A stretch of 64,000 nucleotides of DNA, from NCBI GenBank assembly GCA_963809965.1, contig CAWELU010000013.1:58888-122887 (forward strand), given 5' to 3'. The notes below the pieces were generated by a model. That model did no database searches. It had not been told where the DNA came from and saw only the letters and a program-made list of their open reading frames with translations. Source of the stretch: CAIWHR01 sp963809965. Lineage in GTDB: Bacteria > Pseudomonadota > Gammaproteobacteria > Burkholderiales > Casimicrobiaceae. The translations under genes and the position numbers were made by a program. Positions 18,343-28,294 of this stretch are shown one piece after another (the stretch's first letter is position 1; each line of letters starts with the position of its first letter).

Positions 18343-18484
18343 CGGGTCACCGTGCGTGCAATTCTCAATTTCCTCTGGTTCGTCCTTGGTGGAGTCCTCA
18401 CCTTGGCGCTCATGAGAATTGACCCGGGGTGTGCTCATTCTTCTGGCGTTGGGCAGCGGTTGCCCGCGGGGCCCTTGGTCATCA

Positions 18485-20665
18485 ATGAGCGCTGAGGCAC
18501 CCCGCCCCGAGCTCGACCGCCTGGCGGGATTGGTCGAGCGGGTGACCTTCCACAACGGCGAGAACGGCTTCTGTGTGCTGCGCCTGAAGGTCAAGGGCGA
18601 GCGCGAGCTGGTGACGCTGATCGGGCACACCCCGACCGTTTCTCCGGGCGAGTATGCGGCGGCGTCCGGGACTTGGGTCACCGACCGAGAACATGGGCGC
18701 CAGTTTCGGGCGACATACCTCAGGATTGCGCCGCCCACCACGCTGGCCGGCATTGAGCGCTACCTCGGCTCCGGGATGGTCAAGGGCATCGGCCCGGTCT
18801 ACGCCGGGAAACTGGTCAAGGCTTTCGGCGCGGGCGTTTTCGACATCATCGAACAGACGCCGGCGCGCTTGCGCGAGGTGACCGGCATTGGTGACATCCG
18901 GGCCCGCAAGATCATCACCGGCTGGGCCGATCAGAAGGTCATCCGCGACATCATGGTGTTCCTGCACGCGCACGGGGTGTCGACCTCGCGCGCCGTGCGG
19001 ATCTTCAAGACCTACGGCCCGGACGCCGTCGCCATCGTGCAGGCCAACCCCTACCGGCTGGCCAAGGATATCCGCGGCATCGGCTTTCTGTCGGCCGATA
19101 CGATTGCCCAGAAGCTGGGGGTGGCCAAAGATTCACCGCAGCGCGCACAGGCCGGGGTGTCCTACGCCCTGACCGAAGCGTCAACGGAAGGCCATTGCGG
19201 TTTGCCCCATGTCGAGCTGGTGCAACTCGCCGTCAAGCTGCTCGACATCCCGGCACCCGTTATCGAAGAGGCCATCCGCCAGGAGCTGGCCGCCGAAACG
19301 GTGATTGCCGACACCGTCGCCGGGCAGCCGTGCGTGTTCCTAGCGCCGCTCTACCACGCCGAGCGCGCTATCGCCGCGCATGTGGTCCGGCTGCGAACGG
19401 GCGCCTGCCCATGGCCCGCATTCGACGCCGACCAGGCCATTCCCTGGGTGGAAAAGAAACTGGCGATCGAGCTCGCCGATAGTCAGCAGGAAGCGATCCG
19501 CTTGGCGCTGAGGTCAAAGCTGTTGGTCATCACCGGTGGCCCCGGTGTCGGCAAGACCACCTTGGTGAATTCCATCCTGACGATCATGCGCGCGAAGCAC
19601 ATCAAGCCATTGCTGTGCGCTCCGACCGGCCGGGCGGCCAAGCGTTTGGGGGAAGCGACGGGTCTCGAGGCCAAGACCATCCATCGGCTGCTGGAGGTGA
19701 ATCCCGCCAATGGGCAGTTCAAACGCAACGAGCACTCGCCGTTGACCTGCGACCTATTGGTGGCCGACGAGTGCTCGATGATTGACGTGCCGTTGGCCAA
19801 CCAGCTGCTGCGGGCGGTCAGTACCTCCACCGCCATCATTTTCGTCGGCGATGTCGACCAGTTGCCCTCGGTCGGCCCCGGCCAGTTTCTGCGCGATCTG
19901 ATCGCTTCCGGCAGCGTGCCGGTGGTCCGCCTCACGGAGGTGTTCCGCCAAGCGGCGTCCTCGCGCATCGTGCGCGCGGCCCACCAGATCAACCAGGGCC
20001 ACTTCCCCTCCCTGCCGGCCAAGGGCGAGGCGTCCGACTTCTACCTTGTGGCCGCCGAGGAACCAGAGGCCATCGCCCAAACGGTGGTTGATCTGGTCAA
20101 GACCCGGCTGCCGAAGAAATTCGGGGTCGATCCCGTCCGTGACATCCAGGTGCTCTGCCCGATGAACCGCGGGGTGACCGGCGCACGCGGCATTAACCAG
20201 GCGCTGCAGGAGGCTCTCAACCCACCCGGCGAGCACAGCATCGACAAGTTCGGCTACCGCTACAGCGTCGGCGACAAGGTGATGCAAATCGAGAACAACT
20301 ACGACAAAGATGTGTACAACGGCGACATCGGTTTCGTGGTCGACATCGATCCTGACGAGCAGGAACTCACCGCCAATTTCGACGGCCGCGCGGTCACCTA
20401 CCCGTTTGGTGAGCTCGACGAGCTGGTGCTGTGCTACGCCACCACGATCCACAAGTCACAGGGGTCCGAGTATCCGGTCGTGATCATCCCGATAGCGACC
20501 CAGCACTACATGATGCTCAAGCGCAACCTGATCTACACCGGGGTCACTCGTGGCAAGCAACTCGTGTTGCTGGTCGGGCAAAAGCGCGCTTTGGCCATTG
20601 CGGTCAAAGGGGTCCAGACCGACCGCCGGTGGTCGAAGCTGGCAGAGAGGTTGGGTGCCCCGTAA
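18485..20665 (+). CDS. recD2: RecD2 (RecD-like) 5'-3' DNA helicase
   Basis: 726 residues from ATG at 18485 (MSAEAPRPELDRLAG). N-terminal OB-like domain (LAGLVERVTFHNGENGFCVL) and helix-hairpin-helix repeats (YLGSGMVKGIGPVYAGKLVK, VTGIGDIRARKI) typical of RecD2 rather than RecD; helicase motif I GGPGVGKTTLV near residue 351, motif II VADECSMID, motif III FVGDVDQLPSVGPGQ, motif VI region YATTIHKSQGSEY and LIYTGVTRGK. Superfamily 1B helicase used in RecBC-independent repair and replication stress. It is complete and in frame, inside an island otherwise made of remnants, so it may be a cargo or resident host-interaction gene. Confidence 0.93.
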   Translation: MSAEAPRPELDRLAGLVERVTFHNGENGFCVLRLKVKGERELVTLIGHTPTVSPGEYAAASGTWVTDREHGRQFRATYLRIAPPTTLAGIERYLGSGMVKGIGPVYAGKLVKAFGAGVFDIIEQTPARLREVTGIGDIRARKIITGWADQKVIRDIMVFLHAHGVSTSRAVRIFKTYGPDAVAIVQANPYRLAKDIRGIGFLSADTIAQKLGVAKDSPQRAQAGVSYALTEASTEGHCGLPHVELVQLAVKLLDIPAPVIEEAIRQELAAETVIADTVAGQPCVFLAPLYHAERAIAAHVVRLRTGACPWPAFDADQAIPWVEKKLAIELADSQQEAIRLALRSKLLVITGGPGVGKTTLVNSILTIMRAKHIKPLLCAPTGRAAKRLGEATGLEAKTIHRLLEVNPANGQFKRNEHSPLTCDLLVADECSMIDVPLANQLLRAVSTSTAIIFVGDVDQLPSVGPGQFLRDLIASGSVPVVRLTEVFRQAASSRIVRAAHQINQGHFPSLPAKGEASDFYLVAAEEPEAIAQTVVDLVKTRLPKKFGVDPVRDIQVLCPMNRGVTGARGINQALQEALNPPGEHSIDKFGYRYSVGDKVMQIENNYDKDVYNGDIGFVVDIDPDEQELTANFDGRAVTYPFGELDELVLCYATTIHKSQGSEYPVVIIPIATQHYMMLKRNLIYTGVTRGKQLVLLVGQKRALAIAVKGVQTDRRWSKLAERLGAP

Positions 20666-20902
20666 CGGTTCAGCCTGCACCGTCGTAAGTATTCGGTTGG
20701 CAAGCGCAGCAACGGCTCGTCGGTGAAGTTGACGCCGGCAATGGCTGCAATGCCGTCCGATACCGGCCGTTTCCGCGGGCGAGGCGAGCGGCGCAGACCG
20801 GCCACGAGCAGCCGGTCAGCGTCGTCGCGCAGTTTGCTAAGCAGCGGCCATTCCCGCGGCGCGTCGGGCAATGACCGCTTCCTGCACTTTCACGAAACGC
20901 GA

Positions 20903-20992
20903 TCAGCCTTGCGGATTGCCCGTGCAAAGCGCCCAGCCAGCCTTGAATTCGTCGCGGTCGAGCTTGCCGTCCTTGTTCTTGTCGGCAATCAT
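20903..20992 (-). pseudogene. EF-hand calcium-binding remnant
   Basis: A 29-residue minus-strand reading, MIADKNKDGKLDRDEF and then KAGWALCTGNPQG plus stop, contains a textbook EF-hand loop (D-K-N-K-D-G-K-L-D-R-D-E). In-frame stops lie a short way upstream, so an N-terminal signal peptide or first EF-hand has been lost or shifted out of frame. Nothing else convincing lies in 20666-21081. Confidence 0.4.
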
Positions 20993-21081
20993 GCATCGCC
21001 GGAACTCGAGCTCACATGACTCAGGTCATTCGCGTGCCGATAGGCTGTGGATTTCGATGCGTGGCGACGCAGTGCCGGTGG

Positions 21082-22674
21082 CTAGAGCTGTGACTCGACC
21101 GGCAGCATCCGGATGAAGCTGGCATTGAACCGCTGCATGAATGTCGTCACGGGCTCGGTATCGTAGCGCAGCGGCTTGCCCTCGTCGGAGGCGGTCCAGA
21201 ACAGCTCTCCGTCGTTGTCCAGTTGCACGCGGAAACTGACCTCGGGATCGACGCCTTCGTTCATGTAGTCGATGACCTGCGCGGCGAGTGCGGGGCTTTG
21301 CACGTAGAGGCCGGCTTCGGTATTGATGGCGCTCGAACGGGGGTCGAGGTTGAAGCTGCCGATGAACACGTCCTGGCGGTCGAACACGAAGGCCTTGGTG
21401 TGCAGGCCCGACCGGCCGCCAAAGCCGAAGAGCCGCTGGCGCGCCGGCCCGGGTTCCGGTCGCAGCTCGTAGAGCTCGACTCCGCTGCGGAGCAGCGCCT
21501 CGCGCCTCTTCGAGTAGCCGGAGAAAGCGGCAACGACATCGTTGGACGCAAGCGAGTTGGTGAGAATCCGGACACGGACCCCGCGGTCGGTCAGCTCCTT
21601 CATCTTGGCCACACCACGGTCGAGTGGGATGAAATAGGCTGATTCGATCATGAGCTCGGTCTGGATTCGATCGAGGCGCTGGTGCAGGAGCTTGTTCATC
21701 ACCCGCAAGCTCGGGTCGTTGATCGAGGCAGGATCGTCGAAGACGACGTGCCCCGGGGCCCAGACCAACCCGTGGATGACGGCCGACAGCGCCGACGTCA
21801 GCGCCCCGACGTCCTGATCCAGCGGGTGCGGATACGTGCCTTTGGCGATCGCCTCACGCAGCTGTTGAACCCCCTCGCGCAAGTCGGTTTCTCCATACGG
21901 CCGATCGACCAGCGCCGCGATCGGCACCGACCATTCGCCGTTCCAGAACCGGTCGAACACCTTGGACAACTCCCGGACAATGGGTCCGCCCGCGGTGATG
22001 TCGAGATCGCGAAAGTTCGCCACCGAGTCGACTTCGAAATAGGGGTCGCTCATGTTGCGCCCGCCGACGATCGCCATCGCGTTGTCCATCACCATCAGCT
22101 TGTTGTGCATCCGGTGATTGACGCGGTCGAAATCGACAATGAAGCCGACCAGACGCGATCCGCGATGCGCGAAGGGATTGAACAGGCGCATCTCGATATT
22201 GGGATGCGCGTCGAGTGCGGCAATTGCTGCATCGCTGTCCTTGAGATTGACGTCATCGATCAGCACGCGCACTCGGACGCCGCGGTCGGCGGCGCGAAGC
22301 AAGCGGTCGGCGAGGATGCGCCCGGTCGCGTCGCGTTCCCAGAGGAAGTACTGAACGTCGAGGGTCCGTTGCGCAAGGTCCGCGAGCATCACGCGGGCCG
22401 TGAAAGCCGGGCGCCCCCGGCGGATGATCGCGAATCCCGACTCGCCCGGGTGTTGCGCGGCAAGTCTCGCGATTTCGTTGCCTACTGCCGTGGATTCGTG
22501 CGCTTCGAAGGCGGTCGACGCGGTGCGCGGATAATCCTTCGGCACCGTCGCGCAGCTCCCGACCAGCAGCAGAGCGACTGCAAGAGCTGCCCACCCGTTC
22601 CATGCACGGGCACACAGGGCTACCAGCGGAGCGGGCGGCGTGACCAACGATTCACCTCGTCGTGGAGACGACAA
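21082..22674 (-). CDS. Phospholipase D family lipoprotein, cardiolipin synthase C-like
   Basis: 530 residues. N-terminal lipoprotein-type signal (WAALAVALLLVGSCATVP). Two HKD active sites: HNKLMVMDNAMAIVGGRN in the first half and HTKAFVFDRQDVFIGSFN in the second, the pseudo-dimeric layout of phosphatidyltransferases. Closest in layout to ClsC/YmdC, which make cardiolipin from phospholipids at the envelope. Start could be somewhat downstream of the Met used here. Single gene, minus strand, no operon partner visible. Confidence 0.87.
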   Translation of the reverse strand: MSSPRRGESLVTPPAPLVALCARAWNGWAALAVALLLVGSCATVPKDYPRTASTAFEAHESTAVGNEIARLAAQHPGESGFAIIRRGRPAFTARVMLADLAQRTLDVQYFLWERDATGRILADRLLRAADRGVRVRVLIDDVNLKDSDAAIAALDAHPNIEMRLFNPFAHRGSRLVGFIVDFDRVNHRMHNKLMVMDNAMAIVGGRNMSDPYFEVDSVANFRDLDITAGGPIVRELSKVFDRFWNGEWSVPIAALVDRPYGETDLREGVQQLREAIAKGTYPHPLDQDVGALTSALSAVIHGLVWAPGHVVFDDPASINDPSLRVMNKLLHQRLDRIQTELMIESAYFIPLDRGVAKMKELTDRGVRVRILTNSLASNDVVAAFSGYSKRREALLRSGVELYELRPEPGPARQRLFGFGGRSGLHTKAFVFDRQDVFIGSFNLDPRSSAINTEAGLYVQSPALAAQVIDYMNEGVDPEVSFRVQLDNDGELFWTASDEGKPLRYDTEPVTTFMQRFNASFIRMLPVESQL

Positions 22675-23180
22675 CTGGTGATCTTACTCCTGTCGCAGAA
22701 ATCGAACGCAGCGGGGAAGCGCCTGCCGCGAGCGGTCGGGCGCCGCTTCCCCGGAGTCCTGGCGTCAGGCGCGGGCGAGGATGCGCATCGCTTTGGCGAT
22801 GACTGACCAATCGACCATCTTTCGTCAACCTGAACGGCGCCGCCACTCGATTGGGCGGCAGCGGCGACGCGCATTCGACGCCGTGCATCAGCATCTGCCA
22901 ATCGCGCCGGGGGCTTGTCAGCAGGTCGTCCGCGCCGAAGAGTGTGGATGCCCTGACGTCGGGCATCGCCAGCAGCGCCAAAGGTGAGCGGGACCTCTTC
23001 GCTCATGCCATCATGATCGAGCGTACATCGGCCGCTGACCCGCCGCGTTGCGGACGGGCTTGCTTTCGATCAATCCCTATGGCAAAAGCGGTTCGAGTTG
23101 GTGGGGAACCTCAAGGCGGCGATCGAATGGTTGTTGTAGGCGGCACCATCGCATCTCGGGCATCGGAAGGAGCGGAACCT
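22675..23180. other. Intergenic region without convincing gene
   Basis: Frames here are arginine-rich shadows. Minus-strand stretches such as ALLAMPDVRASTLFGADDLL look slightly protein-like but are broken and unmatched. A TGAACGGCGCCGCC segment near 22828 belongs to the dispersed GAACGGCCGC-type repeats seen elsewhere in the window. Confidence 0.4.
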
Positions 23181-23564
23181 GTGAGCCGATTACTGCTGTC
23201 GCTGCTGACCGGTTGCGTTGCGATTACGGCGACCGCAGCGCCCTTGTCTCCTGCGGCCAGGGCGGAGATCGACGGCCTGCTGGTGCGGCTGGTGGCCTCG
23301 GGATGCGAATTCAACCGCAACGGCAGTTGGTATACCGCGGCAGAGGCGAAATCGCATCTGTCGCAGAAGCTCAAGTACTTCGAGGACCGCGGCATGGTGC
23401 AGACCACCGAGCAGTTCATCGAGATAGCTGCGTCGGGCAGCAGCATGTCGGGCCAGCCCTATGTGGTCAGATGCGGCAACAGCGCCCCGGTGCAGAGCGG
23501 CCAGTGGCTGCGGTCGGAACTCAAGGACCTGCGCTCGGTAACACGGGCGAAAAGCATGCAGTAG
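23181..23564 (+). CDS. DUF5329 family periplasmic protein
   Basis: 127 residues from a GTG at 23181, beginning with the signal peptide VSRLLLSLLTGCVAITATAAP. The mature part has the family pattern: EIDGLLVRLVASGCEFNRNG, W-Y-T-A-A-E-A-K-S-H-L, LKYFEDRGMVQTTEQFIEIA, ASGSSMSGQPYVVRCG. The family is widespread in proteobacteria, secreted, and of unknown function. Two conserved Cys may form a disulfide. Confidence 0.78.
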   Translation: MSRLLLSLLTGCVAITATAAPLSPAARAEIDGLLVRLVASGCEFNRNGSWYTAAEAKSHLSQKLKYFEDRGMVQTTEQFIEIAASGSSMSGQPYVVRCGNSAPVQSGQWLRSELKDLRSVTRAKSMQ

Positions 23565-23967
23565 GCTTTACCGCTGGGGCGCCAGTGGATTGTGATGCTG
23601 TTGCGCGAGTGCGGCGCACGGTGTGTCACGACTCCGGCCAAGAATGCCTCCGGTCGAACGTCAGTTTTCTAGGATTGAAGGTCAGCTTTCCGGAAGTTTG
23701 ACGGGCCCGTCAGGGTCGACTGCGGGCGAAGACAACTCGCGGCCAAAGCGCTCTTTGGTCCATGCCCGCAGTCCGCTCGCTAGCGCTCATCGGAGGAACG
23801 GACGACGGTAACCGGCGCCAAAGCAAGTGACCGTCGCTGCGTCCCAGACCCGCGCTTCGGGTATGATCGCTGTGCGTTGACATCTCGATGGCGACGCGCC
23901 GCTACGATTCGTGATCTCGCCCATGCTCCGTAGAGAAATGCGATCCCGTGCTCGCTGTTCCGGAACG

Positions 23968-24408
23968 ATGCTCTGGCTGATCCCGATCATCATCGTGGTG
24001 CTCGGTGCGGCGTGGATCTTGTTGATGATGTGGTGGAGCTATTCGTCGGGCGAACGCGCCGGGTGGGTACAGAAGTTCTCCAGCAAGGGTTGGATCTGCA
24101 AAACGTGGGAAGGCGAGCTGGCCCTTGTAACTATGCCTGGCACTGCACAGGAGAAGTTTCTGTTTACCGTGTGGGACGACGACGTGGCGATGAAAGTCAA
24201 CGCAGCAATGGGCAAGCGCGTATCCCTGCACTACGAGGAGAAGGTCGGCCTGCCGGGTAGTTGCTTCGGGGATACGCGGCATTGGGTCAACGGTGTAAAG
24301 GCGGTGGAGGACATTCCGCTCGCGCCAGGCGTAGTAGTGCCAACTCAACCGGGTGCCGCGCCACCGGCACAGCCTTCGCAACCGACGACCGCGCCCGTGG
24401 CGAAGTAA
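23968..24408 (+). CDS. Small membrane-anchored hypothetical protein
   Basis: About 146 residues. One N-terminal membrane helix (MLWLIPIIIVVLGAAWILLM) leads into an extracytoplasmic domain with two Cys (GWICKTWEGELALV and GLPGSCFGDTRHW, a likely disulfide) and a proline-rich tail. Upstream Met codons at 23911 and 23923 would add a basic leader. Similar short proteins occur in betaproteobacteria as conserved hypotheticals. Function unknown. Confidence 0.65.
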   Translation: MLWLIPIIIVVLGAAWILLMMWWSYSSGERAGWVQKFSSKGWICKTWEGELALVTMPGTAQEKFLFTVWDDDVAMKVNAAMGKRVSLHYEEKVGLPGSCFGDTRHWVNGVKAVEDIPLAPGVVVPTQPGAAPPAQPSQPTTAPVAK

Positions 24409-25116
24409 TCGAAACTGCCTCGCCGACGCTCACGCGTTGATGCAGGCGTATAAGCGATCGAGAAGCTGCCAGTTCTCGGTCGAACGGCCGCTTCTGGGAA
24501 GATCGAACGGCCGATCAGGGTCGTTCGCGCCCATCGGGACCGAGGTGCCGGCAGACGGCTCTACAATCCATTGCTGCCCTTCGCGCCTCGGACGTCAGCT
24601 GTAGTTTGTTCAGCGGCCGCTCGGTCAAATCCCTTGAATTGCGGCAGTCGGCCAAGTCCAGCCGTTCGGGGCCGTCGCGAAAATTTCCGGTGAGCGGCCG
24701 CTCGCGCAAGCACGCCCGAGGAGCGATGACGGTGGATCCACGGCGACGGCACCGGCGCGGCGAGGCGGTCGAGCAGTCTCCAGCGGCGTCGGTAGCAGCG
24801 GGCCGATCCCGCCCGAACCGGGCTTGGTGCTCTCGTAGAGCAGGCGCTCGGGTTCGCGCGGCCGGTCCAGGACGACTGGCGGGCGGGCGCAGTAACGCAG
24901 CAGCCGCCCGCGCCCCGCGCGGTCAGCGGCCTCGGAGTCGTGAAGCTGCTGACCGGGCCGCGTTCGCGACACCGCGTCGAAATTGGTTGCGGGTTACCAA
25001 CGACAACGGCTTACGAGCTGACGTGATCCTTGCGCTTGACCGGCGACACACCGGAAGTCCGCTCTCCGGGCGGAGGCAGGGGCGCCCCTGCCTCCTACCC
25101 GATTCTGTGCACGAAC
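24409..25116. repeat. Intergenic region with dispersed GAACGGCCGC-type repeats
   Basis: No credible gene. Repeat-like motifs: CGAACGGCCGCTTCTGGG at 24480, CAGCGGCCGCTCGGTC at 24610, TGAGCGGCCGCTCGCG at 24691. Similar motifs recur at 43569, 43660, 55811 and 60641. An inverted pair GGCAGGGGCGCCCCTGCC near 25075-25095 could form a hairpin downstream of the barrel-protein gene. Confidence 0.5.
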
Positions 25117-25630
25117 CTAGCGGAAGAAGATCGACAGACCAAAGAAGAGTCCTAACTGGTTGTCGCCCTTCTCCAGATCGCGCCAGCGCAGTTCCCCAAA
25201 GCCGGCGACGTTCGGGTTGAAGAAGTATTTCGCTCCGCCCTGTGCGCCCCACGAAAACGAGTTACTCGAGATTCGACCCGTCAGCGACCCCAGCGAACAG
25301 GCCTAGGTAGGGCAACCACGGTGTGGACGTCGGAAAGTGAAAGTTTCCGAACACGCCCGCATCCCAGAAGTCTACGCTGTCACCGTTCTTCACCTTCGTA
25401 TAGGAAGCGTCAACGCCCAGCTCAAAATTGCGGTTGAAGAAGTAGCCGTAGCGGCCAACCACCCCGTAGGAATCATTGGGTTGAAAGTTGATTGTCGCTG
25501 AGAAGCCAATCTCGTTCGTGCCTTCATCGGGAAGATATGGGTGCACTTCCTGCGCATGAGCGCCGGTCATCAGTGTGGCCGCGAAAACGCTGGCGGCACC
25601 AAGCTTTGCCAGTACACGCAGTACACGCAT
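25117..25630 (-). CDS. Outer-membrane beta-barrel protein (one frameshift)
   Basis: About 170 residues after removing one base near 25263. Signal peptide MRVLRVLAKLGAASVFAATL up to AHA. Mature protein alternates short strands, for example NEIGFSATINFQPNDSYGVV and GRYGYFFNRNFELGVDASYT. After the frameshift it resumes SSNSFSWGAQGGAKYFFNPN and ends with GLFFGLSIFFR, a typical C-terminal Phe-rich strand recognised by the Bam machinery. An eight-stranded OmpW/OmpX-like porin-family barrel; function unknown. Confidence 0.78.
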
Positions 25631-26271
25631 AGCATCCCTCCGTAACGTTAGCGCGCCTCTGGGATGAGGGCGATTTTGTTACTCTACGCGGCGTCACAAA
25701 AGTAAGGCCAGACGTTCGCCAAAAAAGACCTTGCACACTGTTGTGCCCTTGCAACATATGACCCGCCGGGCTGATACGCGCTTGTGCGCATGACCATCGG
25801 ACTAGCTTTCTTGCTTCCTCGTGCAGCCGTCTGCACTGAATGCGGCCCGGGGGGAGTCGAAGCTGCCCGGCCCGGCATCAGGCAGGTCCCATAGCGGCGG
25901 GCCCCCGGGGCGAGCGCGATGCCTGCCCTCTGTTCTTGGGCATCCAATCTGAGAAGGTATGGCCGTTCGTTGCCACAACTTGAACGGCGGCTTCAATCGA
26001 TTTCTGTGACTGGTTTGGAGGACCGCGGCCGACGGCTTCGGGTCGAGCACGGCCATACGCTCGCCCACGCTGAGCGACGGCTCTACAGCCATTACCTGAC
26101 TTTCACCCCCGGATGACCGCAGTACCCTATGCAGCCGCCGCTCAGTCGAATTGCTTCAATGCCGGCAGTCGACCCACTCCGGCCATCCGGCCAACTCCAA
26201 ACCGGACATTCAACCTGGCGCGGGCGGACGGTCACATGGCACCGAGGCTTTTGGCAGCCGATTCAGTCCAC
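25631..26271. other. Intergenic region, repeat debris
   Basis: No convincing coding region. TGAACGGCGGCTTCAATCGA at 25979 and GCCGCCGCTCAGTCGAATTG at 26131 are further degenerate members of the dispersed repeats. Contains whatever promoter drives the barrel-protein gene on the minus strand. Confidence 0.4.
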
Positions 26272-26280
26272 ATGTAAAAT

Positions 26281-27608
26281 CAGTAGTGTCCCAACGTTTT
26301 CTACGGGACGGTTCATAAGCCAAAGAACTGAAAGCGCTTTTTCATGATTTTGCTTGTTACCGACTTGAACCGCGGAAGCAAGGTTTGCGACCCTGCGAGG
26401 CAATCCATCGCGGGAGCAACGGATGTACGCAGGCAAGCTGGTGTTTGCGCAAGTCATGGAGCATCTGCCGCTGCACACCTTTCGTCGAATCGTCAGCCGC
26501 TATGCGGGCGAACGCAAGGTGAAGTCGTTCTCGTGCCTGGATCAGTTCCTGTGCATGGCGTTCGCGCAGCTGACTTATCGCGAGAGCCTGCGCGATATCG
26601 AAGCCTGTCTGCGCGCGCAGCGCTCCAAGCTTTATCACCTCGGGATTCGGTCGGCGGTAGCGCGCAACACGCTGGCCAACGCCAATGCGTGCGCGACTGG
26701 CGCATCTACGCCGACTTCGCGCAGAGCCTGATCGCCATCGCCCGACCGCTGTATGCCGACGAGCCCTTCGGTGTCGAGTTGAAGCAGACGGTCTACGCCT
26801 TCGACTCGACGACCATCGATCTGTGCCTGTCGGTGTTTCCGTGGGCGCAGTTTCGCTCGACCAAGGCGGCGGTCAAGCTGCACACGCTGCTCGATCTGCG
26901 CGGCAACATCCCGACCTTCATCCACATCAGCGACGGCAAGATGCACGAGGTCAACATCCTCGACCAGTTGTTGCCCGAGCCGGGCGCCTTCTACATCATG
27001 GATCGGGGCTATCTCGACTTCGAGCGGCTGTACCGCTTTCACGAGGCCGGCAGCTTCTTCGTCATCCGCGCCAAGTCGAACTCTCCAGGTCCACCGGCGC
27101 TACTCGCACCCGGTCGACCGCACCACGGGGCTGCTCTGCGACCAGACCGTCGTCCTCACGGGCTTCTACTCGCGCAAGGGCTATCCGAGGCTCCGATGCG
27201 GCGCATTCGATTCAAGCGATGCCGAGACCGACAAGACGCTGATCTTTCTGACCAACAACTTCGCCCTGCCGGCCCTGACCATCGCCGAGCTCTACCGCTG
27301 CCGCTGGCAGGTCGAGCTGTTCTTCAAATGGATCAAGCAACATCTTCGGATCAAGGCCTTCTACGGCACCTCGGAGAATGCCGTGAAGACCCAGATCTGG
27401 ATCGCGGTCTCCGTTTACGTCCTGGTGGCCATCATCAAGAAACGGCTGCAACTGCAGGCCAGCCTCTACGCAATTCTACAGATCTTGAGCGTGACCATTT
27501 TCGAAAGAATCCCCTTGAATCAGCTGCTTTCTCAAGCAGTGCCCGATGACATGAGCCGAATTTCCGATAAGCAGCTGATTTTATTCGACTAACGTTGGGA
27601 CACTACTG
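26281..27608. mobile_element. IS4-type insertion sequence with perfect ends and 9-bp target duplication
   Basis: 1328 bp. Perfect 18-bp terminal inverted repeats: CAGTAGTGTCCCAACGTT at 26281-26298 and its reverse complement at 27591-27608. Flanked by the direct repeat ATGTAAAAT (26272-26280 and 27609-27617). Intact ends and duplication mean the insertion is recent. The transposase reading frame is broken, see its entry. Confidence 0.93.
26423..27592 (+). pseudogene. IS4-family transposase (DUF4372 plus DDE), frameshifted
   Basis: Starts MYAGKLVFAQVMEHLPLHTF, the DUF4372 N-terminus of this IS4 group. Frame is lost near 26688 (one base missing before VRDWRIYADFAQSL), near 27080 (one extra base in the AKSNSPG stretch, correct frame LQVHRRYSHPVDRTTG) and at least once more near 27190-27230, then continues TLIFLTNNFALPALTIAELY. 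Catalytic elements are visible across the frames: the first Asp in YAFDSTTIDLCL, the second in FYIMDRGYLDFERLY, and Y-R-C-R-W-Q-V-E-L-F-F-K (YREK-like motif). Given the recent insertion, sequencing indels are as likely as decay. Confidence 0.85.
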
Positions 27609-27751
27609 ATGTAAAATTGTTACCCACCGCTAATCCTAGTTTCAGGTCATTGACACCAATTGATTTGAATCAAATGCCCGCGAGACCTTTGCGGCACAGT
27701 GAGATCCGGGACGCACCGCCATCCCATGGACAACCAAAAGGAGAAGAGAAC

Positions 27752-28294
27752 ATGAAGCGAGCAATGACGATGCTGAGCGCATTCGCAGTGGCCTTGGCCC
27801 TCGCCCTGCCCAGTTGGGCGCAGGTCAAGGAACTCCCGAAACAGACGATGACGGTTGCAGGCACCGTGGAGACGATCGATAAGAACAAACGCCTGTTGCA
27901 AATCAAGACAGCCGACGGCAAGTTCGTCGCCGTCGACGTGCCCGCGGGCGCCAAGCGCTTCGACGAGCTCAAGGTGGGGGACAAGGTGAAGGCGACCTAT
28001 AACAACAATGTCCTGGTGCGCGTGAAGGCGCCGGGCGAGGCGGCGATGGATTCCGCCGGCACGTCCTCCACCATGGGTAAGGAAGCGCGGCCGGGAGGCG
28101 CGGCATTGATGACACGGACGATGACGGCAACTATCGCCGAAATCGACAAAGCCAACTCGTCGATGACGTTTGTCGGGCCGAACGACTGGAAATACAGCCG
28201 GCGGATCGTCGATCCGAAGGTGTTCGATCAGGTCAAGGTGGGCGACCGGGTCGACATCACCTGGAGCACGGACCTCGTCATCGCGGTAGAGTAG
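27752..28294 (+). CDS. Secreted hypothetical protein
   Basis: 180 residues from ATG at 27752, preceded by AAAAGGAGAAG. Signal peptide MKRAMTMLSAFAVALALALP to SWA. The mature protein carries two similar beta-rich halves: VAGTVETIDKNKRLLQIKTA with KVGDKVKATYNNNVLVRV, and ATIAEIDKANSSMTFVGPN with KVGDRVDITWSTDLVIAVE. The repeat suggests a duplicated OB- or KOW-like small fold. Function unknown; periplasmic. The IS4 element inserted about 145 bases upstream may have separated it from its native promoter. Confidence 0.75.
   Translation: MKRAMTMLSAFAVALALALPSWAQVKELPKQTMTVAGTVETIDKNKRLLQIKTADGKFVAVDVPAGAKRFDELKVGDKVKATYNNNVLVRVKAPGEAAMDSAGTSSTMGKEARPGGAALMTRTMTATIAEIDKANSSMTFVGPNDWKYSRRIVDPKVFDQVKVGDRVDITWSTDLVIAVE

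Noticed and set aside
17100..20665. Complete prophage or satellite
   Set aside because: Only a terminase small subunit is present; no large terminase, portal, capsid, tail or lysis genes could be found.
24409..25220. Plus-strand 204-codon frame at 24606
   Set aside because: Very rich in Arg/Ser/Ala with no hydrophobic core pattern; it lies over dispersed repeats and the antisense end of the barrel-protein gene.
26423..27592. Programmed frameshifting in the IS4-type transposase
   Set aside because: The breaks are several, of both signs and at positions unlike the single -1 shift used by IS families such as IS3 or IS1; this IS4 group uses one ORF.
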